DNA from: Trebouxia sp. TZW2008
Taxonomy: Eukaryota; Chlorophyta; Trebouxiophyceae; Trebouxiales; Trebouxiaceae
Assembly: GCA_002118135.1 (NCBI GenBank)
Contig: BDIU01000146.1
Coordinates: 124,001 to 188,000, forward strand
DNA length: 64,000 bases
Direction of reading: 5' to 3'
Shown: piece after piece, positions 57,771-64,000 of the stretch
How positions within the stretch are numbered: position 1 is the first letter of the stretch
How the letters are laid out: each line of letters starts with the position of its first letter
Program-made: the position numbers and the translations under genes
The notes under the pieces: generated by a model
Seen by the model: the letters and a program-made list of their open reading frames with translations, nothing else
Database searches by the model: none
What the model was told of the DNA's origin: nothing

Positions 57771-59625
57771 CTATGTCTGAAACAGTGAGGATGCATTGTC
57801 CTCAAGGAAGACAATAAAGTCTACAAGCCCAGCCTGCAATCTGTTTTGATCAGAGGCTGACAAGCTATGCAAATGCAACAGTTCAGGTAGTTTCACCATC
57901 AGCCGCAATAGATGATTGCCCCCATATAGACTGCTTGGTTGGGTTCCATCCAAAGCATCCTGCAACAGAAATATGTCAAGCTTCAACATCCACGCTCTGG
58001 TCATGTTTGGATGACCCCTCATAGTATGCATTGCAGGCAAGGCCTGAGCTCTTGTGATAAAATGATCAAGGAGTTACAGTAACATCATTGCGAATGGCAG
58101 CTGAACTTCAGGCAAAACCTTCGGGACAAGCATGACTGCAGGACTGCCGCATTGTGCAGACACACATGATATTGCCTTACCTGGTCCTCTTCTTGGTATA
58201 ACAGCATATGCTGCAAGGACTTGTCAAAGTAGGTTTGTAATCCTGCTGCTACCTGCAACAACAACATGGAACAAGTTTGACAGACAGTTCAGACGGGCCC
58301 ATATCTTGCACGTGAAAACAAGCCACGTAGCACACAAACAGTATCAATTCAGTTGCTGCTGCAGTCAATCCCTTTAGGCGCCTGATACACCCTGACTGAG
58401 GCCTTTACAACCTGCAATGCTGACGTTGTCTCACCTCTTGTTCAAGGTCTAGCCCTTCACTGTTGCTTTGGTCCACATACTGTGAAAGGATTTCAGCCAC
58501 AGATGGTCTATGAGGCAGTGGATGCTGGTGGTCATGGTGGTTGGCAAAGCTGTCATGCTCTGCTAGCAGAATCTGCTTGAGCCGCACAGGTAGCTCAAAC
58601 TCCATCTGCAGTAGACATGCCAAGTTGTGAGCACGAATTCATCCAGCAGAAGCGAGCAGCAGCAGAGATACAGCTGAGATGCCAAGTTGTGAGTGTTGAA
58701 ATGTGCACCGAGCACCCATTGAGCTTAAATAGCATGCATATTCAGCTAGACAGAGAGTATGTGCAGCAGATGGCACAGCAGCGGCAACAGTTGGCAGTCT
58801 GTTCACCTGAGATGACTGGTCAGAATCCCAATTTACGACTGGTGTTGAGTGTTCTGCTTTCTTTGCTCTTTTCTTTGGCGCTTTATCTGCAGCTTGCAGC
58901 ACAGGCCTTGGTGCCTGTTGCAGGACTGGCTTTTGGACTTTGTTGTGGATCACAGGCGCAAGGCCTGAAGTTTCAGGCTGGAAATCTTCTGAAATTGCTT
59001 CTGTCACTTCTGCGCTGGCTTCCGGCTGAACAGAGGATGCTCTGACATCAGCAGGAGCTTGCTCAAACTTCATCAAGCCCTTCAAGCACAATGCTGAACG
59101 TCATCGATGTTGCTTCCAAAATTTCCTGCGTTCACGATGTGTCACAATGGCATGCAACCAAATCTTGCTGCCAATGATGCAGCTGACATGATGTTCGGAT
59201 CATGATCTCATGCTGCTGTCTTAATGAGTGCAGCAGGTCGGTGCATTGACAAAAGCATGAACGCACCGTGGCTTCAACCCATTCATCATATTGCCTGTTC
59301 CAGCCCTGTTGGCAACAATTGCTGAAGTCAAGCATAGGAAGAGTTCTCATTGCAAGGCGGGCTTGGGGCACAAGCACAAACTGATCATGCATTGCACATG
59401 TACTCACTGGATAGTGTATGTAGTAGTACCACATATTGTCCCTCTTTTCTGCCTTTGTCACCTATACACAGGCAGTGGCAGGCTGAAAACATGGGGTACG
59501 TATGACTTGCGCATTGCAATTGAAAATGTCAGACGTGATGCCGGCACCTTGGCTTCATAGGGCTTGTCGGTGTGCGGCACAAGGACCCTCTCCTTGATCT
59601 TGAAGGTTCCAGTGTCTCGAGGCAT
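57771..59625 (-). CDS. MRG15/EAF3/MSL3-family chromatin protein (chromo barrel + MRG domain)
   Basis: Exons: 59625-59548, 59461-59408, 59305-59267, 59079-58807, 58605-58435, 58252-58181 and 57959-57771; 292 codons, 291 aa. Family members read H3K36 or H3K4 methylation and sit in NuA4-type acetyltransferase and Rpd3S-type deacetylase complexes in the nucleus. Residues about 5-65 form the chromo barrel: KERVLVPHTDKPYEAK, then YYYIHYPGWNRQYDEWVEAT. Three aromatic-cage positions match MRG15 (Tyr of YEAK, Tyr of IHY, Trp of GWN); the fourth is Tyr (RQYDEW) where MRG15 has Trp. A linker of about 80 residues contains a basic patch (APKKRAKKAE). The MRG domain follows: FELPVRLKQILLAEHDSF, RPSVAEILSQYV, VAAGLQTYFDKSLQHMLLYQ and YGGNHLLRLMVKLPELL, ending LVDFIVFLEDNASSLF. 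It is a little shorter than typical (320-360 aa), mainly in the linker. Confidence 0.92.
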
Positions 59626-59760
59626 GGCGACAACGTCGCGCTATGACCTTGCTGTGCAACGCGCAACCTGCCAATGCATCTGTCGCTCGTCGTCACATTG
59701 TGCGTCGATGCGCATTAGCTCCTAATCCAATTTCATGACAACGTCGGCCGTGCACAGAGG
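59560..59760 (-). promoter_or_regulatory. CpG-dense promoter of the MRG gene
   Basis: About 20 CpGs fall in 200 bases around and upstream of the MRG start codon (59625-59623), the same pattern as at genes 1 and 2. No TATA box is evident. Confidence 0.55.
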
Positions 59761-60283
59761 GTGAACGGTTTGAATTTTGAGGTGTTGCATGTTCACTCAA
59801 CTTGCATGTTGCAGATTCAACTCCCTTGCTTGTTGCTATGCCACACTTACACAACAGAATGCATGGAACTCAGACTGCTCCTGGCTCACAGGGACAAGTA
59901 GCTGTGTGACACCACGAGATAGTTCTGACAGAAAGACAAGCTAGCTGACCCAAGTCTGTAGCAAACAAATCAAGTGCTCTTTAACCTGCACTGTCTTGTC
60001 TCAGCGTACATATACCTCTACCAGCGGTAATGTGAGCTGACATAGTACATTTTTGTGCTTGGTGCACATCAATGGGCCGTGTGCCTGACGACTGGGCATC
60101 TGATTCTCAAAGGTCCAGATCATGAAGACATGTCTACGCTGTGCAGAGGATCACACTTTGATTTCTATGCCAAAGTTACAAAAGCACGTGCCTGAACCCT
60201 GCTGCATGGACAGGATCACTTACAACCTCAATTGCATTTCTGGTGGTGCATGCAGATGAGACTGCGCATGATTCAACTGCAAC
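59761..60283. other. Intergenic region, MRG promoter to gene 4 stop
   Basis: No gene was seen. Minus-strand TGTAA motifs (plus-strand TTACAACC at about 60217 and TTACAAAAG at about 60175), some 65-110 bases past the gene 4 stop, are probable polyadenylation signals. Confidence 0.5.
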
Positions 60284-63200
60284 TCAACTTGGATAGCCAC
60301 TTTGCTGTGCATATGCTGCTTGAGGAGGCCTTTGTGAGTGCCTGTCGCGCCGCTGCATGCTGTCAGCATTATGCTTCCTGTCAAGCTGTTTGTCTGCTGC
60401 GTTTTGACTAGGCGGACGATGACTATGCCCAGCTTTATGATGAGGCAAATCAGATGCATGCATGGCAGCTGGCTGATCCCTGCTTGCTTTAGGGGCTGAC
60501 CCTGAGTGTCTGTCTGAGCGCACATGCTGATCACGTCTATTATCAGATGAACCCCTTTCAGGCCAGCTTGTCCTGCCATCAGATGGCAGACTGCGTGCAC
60601 CAGAACTTGCATCCCTGTCAGAGCGCCTTTGCAGCACTTCAGGATTGCCATGTTGTGGCTGCCTTGACAAGCTTCTAGATCTTTCCCTGGGGGTGTGTGA
60701 AACAGCTTTGTCACCCCTTTGCAGTTCCTTAGTGGGTCTCACAGAGCTGTGAGGAACCCTGTGGGCATCTTGACTGCTGGAAGGGGGTTGTAAGTGCCTG
60801 GCACTGTCAGGCCCATGACTCCTGAGAGCACCGCTGTCAGACCTTCTTTGATGACTTTGCCCCAAAGGGCGTTGACCACTGCCCTCTGCAAAGCCCCTCC
60901 TGTCATCAGGATGTCCGCATGGGGCCCTGTATACCAGCAGAATTGCATTGAGCAGCCTCAATTACGCAGCCATGCATACACTCAGCTGCCACTGACGGAC
61001 CCAAGAGCAGATGATAGCTGGTTTTGGTGTCAGGCTGCAATGGCGACCTCTGCCTGGTATTCAACAGCTATCAAGCATAGGCTAACAAAGCAAGTCAGGC
61101 ATAGCAACAGCACTGGCAAGGACATTCAGCTTGCTAAGCACAGCTGAGAAAATCTCACCCTGGATGATGTGGAAGTGGCCTGCGATGCCGCCGTCCGCCC
61201 CGCCGATTTCTGCGACGCTGCCCATCGGGGCCGAAAAGCTGCCTTTCAGAGTGCCCATCAGGTCTGATTGCTTGTCTTTCAGGCTGCCCATTGAGCCCCC
61301 ATGCTTCCCTCTGTGGAGGCCTTTCAGGCTGTCCATTGTGCCTCCATGGTTCCCGTTGCAAAGGCCTTTCAGGCTGCCCATTGCGCTCCCATGGTTCCCT
61401 TTCAGGAGGCCAGTCATGAGACTGCATTGGTGGACCATGTTCTGGGAAAGGCTCTGGTCTTTGATGGACAGCTGCAGTATGCCAAGCTTGATCTGAAGCT
61501 ACCCAGTCTTCATGTGTGGACTGAGTGTACCCCTCCGGAGGTGGCTGCTGCCAATCTGGTTCATCATACCTGTCATAACAGGGAGACAACATGTTGCTCC
61601 AAAAAGGCATTTGACCTGTTGGTGTTAAATTCTGGGTTACTGAAAAGCCGTAAATTGTGCAAGCAATTATCAGAAATAAGTCCTCCTCTCACACGGCCAC
61701 CAGTTATATACTGGATGCGACTGATGCAGTGGCTGTGTCAACCGGGCTCAATCATCATCTGTTACCAGTTAGACCTATGTGAGATGAGCTCTGTATCTGA
61801 ATGAAGGCATTTAATAAGCGGACAGCACACAACAGTCTGTCGTGCTGAAAATCCTGATGCAACTGGCTGTGAGTGCGCAGCCCACTACAGCAGCGCAAAA
61901 GCCAAAACAGCATCACCATTCATCCTCTTCCTGCAAATCATCTTGCTGGTCCAGCTGTTGCTGCCACTCCCATTTAGCTTCTTCTGCAGTCAAGGGCTGC
62001 CCAACTGCCTCGTGGGCAGGGCCATGAGGGTCACGCCCCTGCCAGTCACTCCTCCCAGGGTGGTCGATATTATGATAAACTGGGGACCTGCCTTGAGACC
62101 CTGAATCAAAATTGATTGCATGCGTGACATGCAGTTTTGAGTCTTGGGCACAAAAGGTCTGAACATCTTGACCAATGCCAAAGTAGATGCATACGCATGG
62201 GATCGTAGCTGTTGGTTGCAAAGTCAATAACAACTGTGACATGCATTTAGACGTGAATGCTTTTCATGAATGCTGTGTGCGAATGACATGCCTAGAGATC
62301 CTGAAATGCACAAGGAAAATGCGTACACACTCTGATTCGCTGTATGGATGACATGCTTTGAGACGCTGTGTATTGACTTACAGAAGACTCATTCTGACGT
62401 GTTCCTGGGCAAAAGGCCTTGTCAAAATATTGGTTTGGCGTCTGCAAGCATGCCCGCAAAAAGATGCCTGTGGGAAAAGATGCAGTGGGCGCAAAGCGTA
62501 ACAGCATGAGCTTGTGAAGCTTGGACCTCTGATTTTTCAAGAGCTTTGGGAGACAGCTACAACAAGCACAAAGCAAAGACGCAATGTACTACATACCCTT
62601 GACATTGTCTCTGAGGCAGCGCAAACAAGTCATATTGTGCTCAAGTCATGATGTACACATCAGCAATTTACACAACATTCCAGAACAATGCAATTGAGAT
62701 GCATTGCAGGCATTAAATATGGCCGGAAGACACCGCCTGAGCTCCTCTCACTTCTTTTGAAAGATTGGGTTTTTGCCAAAGGGGAAACACTGCATTGGGC
62801 TGTCCAGAACACATCAATTGTGCTCACCATGTGCTTCGTGACCGAAATGATGTCTTGGCACTTGTCTGTTATCAGCACGCACTTCATCCCTGTGGTACAG
62901 TGCTTGCGGAAAGGCTTCTGGCCTGCGCAGGGGGCTCCCAGGCAAGTCATGCTGGGGGCCACGGGGGTTGACCTGGGGTCGAGGGGGGTCTTGTTGGGGG
63001 CCACCAGACCCATGCTGGGGCCCATGGCGGCTGTACTGGGGGCTATTGGGGTGAACAGGGGGCCCATTTGACACATGCTGCGGGTAATGGGGGTCATGTG
63101 GGGTTGCACCTGACCCATGCTGGGGGTATTGGGGGTCGTGTGGGTTTGCAATTGAACCATGCTGGGGATGTTGGAGGTCATAGTGAGGTCTGTGGGGACC

Positions 63201-64000
63201 ATGCTGGGCGTCATCAAAGGCATCAGGGCCTGACTGATGCCTCATGCCATGAGTGGGCCCAGGTTGACCTTGTTCCCAATCATGACGGTCATGTACAAGA
63301 GCATGCTGCAAATGATGACTTGGCTGCTGCTTTTGTTGATGATCGTCCATCATTCTGGGCGCAGGTAGTGTGATAGGAGCAGGTCTGGCCACAGTGTGCT
63401 CCTGATGCTGTGCAATCCTCAAACTTAGGTCTGGAGCAGGATGTGGTTCTCTAGGGCTTGGCCTGTGATTGGTCGCAGTCGCGCTGTGCAGCTGCTGCGG
63501 ATTCAAACCTGGCATGCTGTGCTGAGCCATGCTTTGCACATGTTCTTGCCTATGCTGTGCTTGCATGCGCGCATGATCATGCCAGCCAGCATCCTGGTGT
63601 TGCTGAGGATGGCGCATGGGCAGGCTTGGTTGCCTCTGATCAGCATGCAAAGCAGCGCCCATTGCAGGCTTTGGCCTTGCACCTCCCTCGGCCTGGGGAC
63701 CCCTGTAGGGTGCAGATGCAAGGGCAGGGGCAGCTTTCAGGTGTGCCCCAAGCTGACCTGAAGCAAGGGCTGCTGACAGTTCTGGCGGCAATGCTGTGGC
63801 AGCAGCAACATCCACACGAGGCGCGGCGGAGTCTTGCGGTAGCATGTGTGATTCTCTCAGGTCTTGCTGCGGATGCTGCTGCGCAACCCCTGGGGCATTC
63901 ACAGGTACTTGCATTGCATGGGAATGCTGCTGTGAATAAGGAAGGGGATGCATGGGTGGTTGAGAACTGTTCATCTGCGGCTGGTGATGGGCAGCATGCT
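60284..64000 (-). CDS. Q/H/P-rich and Arg/Ser/Asp-rich protein, 5'-incomplete, four exons visible
   Basis: Exons: beyond 64000 to 62828, 62100-61917, 61569-61159 and 60926-60284 (stop 60286-60284, after AYAQQSGYPS). About 800 residues are visible; the frame is open to the window edge, so the true start may lie outside. The first visible exon is rich in Gln, His and Pro, with a run of HDPxYPQHGSxxxP units. The second encodes an acidic Trp-rich segment (EEAKWEWQQQLDQQDD, then EEDEW) that joins exon 3 as WYDEPDWQQPPPEGY. Exon 3 contains three or more NGQPERP units spaced about 13 residues, then RRRNRRGGRRHRR. The last exon is Arg/Asp/Ser/His-rich with RERSRSLSRQ, resembling nuclear RNA-processing proteins. 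No folded domain was recognised; a role in mRNA processing is only a guess from composition. Confidence 0.72.
61250..61420 (-). repeat. Coding tandem repeat in gene 4 (NGQPERP units)
   Basis: Four 39-base units (plus-strand CCTTTCAGGCTGCCCATTG and variants) encode EPWxxNGQPERPxQR in frame. They are near-identical at DNA level, so the amplification is recent. Confidence 0.8.
62985..63180 (-). repeat. Coding short tandem repeat in gene 4 (HDPxYPQHGS)
   Basis: Units of about 30 bases (plus-strand CATGCTGGGGGTATTGGGGG and variants) encode repeated HDPxYPQHGSxxxP in frame. The plus strand is strongly G-rich with GGGG runs; the coding strand is C-rich. Confidence 0.75.

Noticed and set aside
62688..63071. 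127-codon plus-strand open frame
   Set aside because: Antisense to the repetitive HDPxYPQHGS part of gene 4; low-complexity translation only.

Overview
The window looks like nuclear DNA of a green alga, most like an intron-rich trebouxiophyte. This is an inference: the GCN1 protein reads closer to land-plant ILITYHIA/GCN1 than to animal or fungal GCN1, almost every coding block has GT/AG splice borders, introns are long and TG/CA-rich with little CpG, and TGTAA motifs follow two of the stops. Genus is not determined. All exon models here were built by hand from reading frame, splice signals and remembered family alignments, so borders can be off by a few bases. Four genes lie head to tail on the minus strand. 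From right to left: (4) a 5'-incomplete low-complexity Q/H/P- and Arg-rich protein (60284 to beyond 64000); (3) a complete MRG15/EAF3-family chromatin protein with chromo barrel and MRG domain (57771-59625, 7 exons, 291 aa); (2) a complete N-terminally membrane-anchored coiled-coil protein of unknown function (44997-57037, 14 exons, 1256 aa); (1) a complete GCN1 translational regulator spread over 41 kb (3111-44244, 40 exons, about 2618 aa). The left 3.1 kb holds only weak coding candidates and a simple repeat. CpG-dense patches sit over the starts of genes 1, 2 and 3. There is no sign that the four genes act in one pathway: GCN1 belongs to the GCN2/eIF2alpha stress response, MRG to histone-mark reading, and genes 2 and 4 are unassigned. 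The most striking structure is in the introns. Most GCN1 exons are flanked by tandem, degenerating copies of their own edge. Copies of the exon 5' part plus acceptor lie on the upstream side, and copies of the exon 3' part plus donor lie on the downstream side. The pattern recurs at roughly 25 of the 40 exons and also in gene 2, with one to more than a dozen copies per edge and units of about 50-220 bp. It explains why a gene with an 8-kb coding sequence fills 41 kb, and why the region is full of shadow reading frames. Two introns appear to use GC donors, and those donors are also copied.
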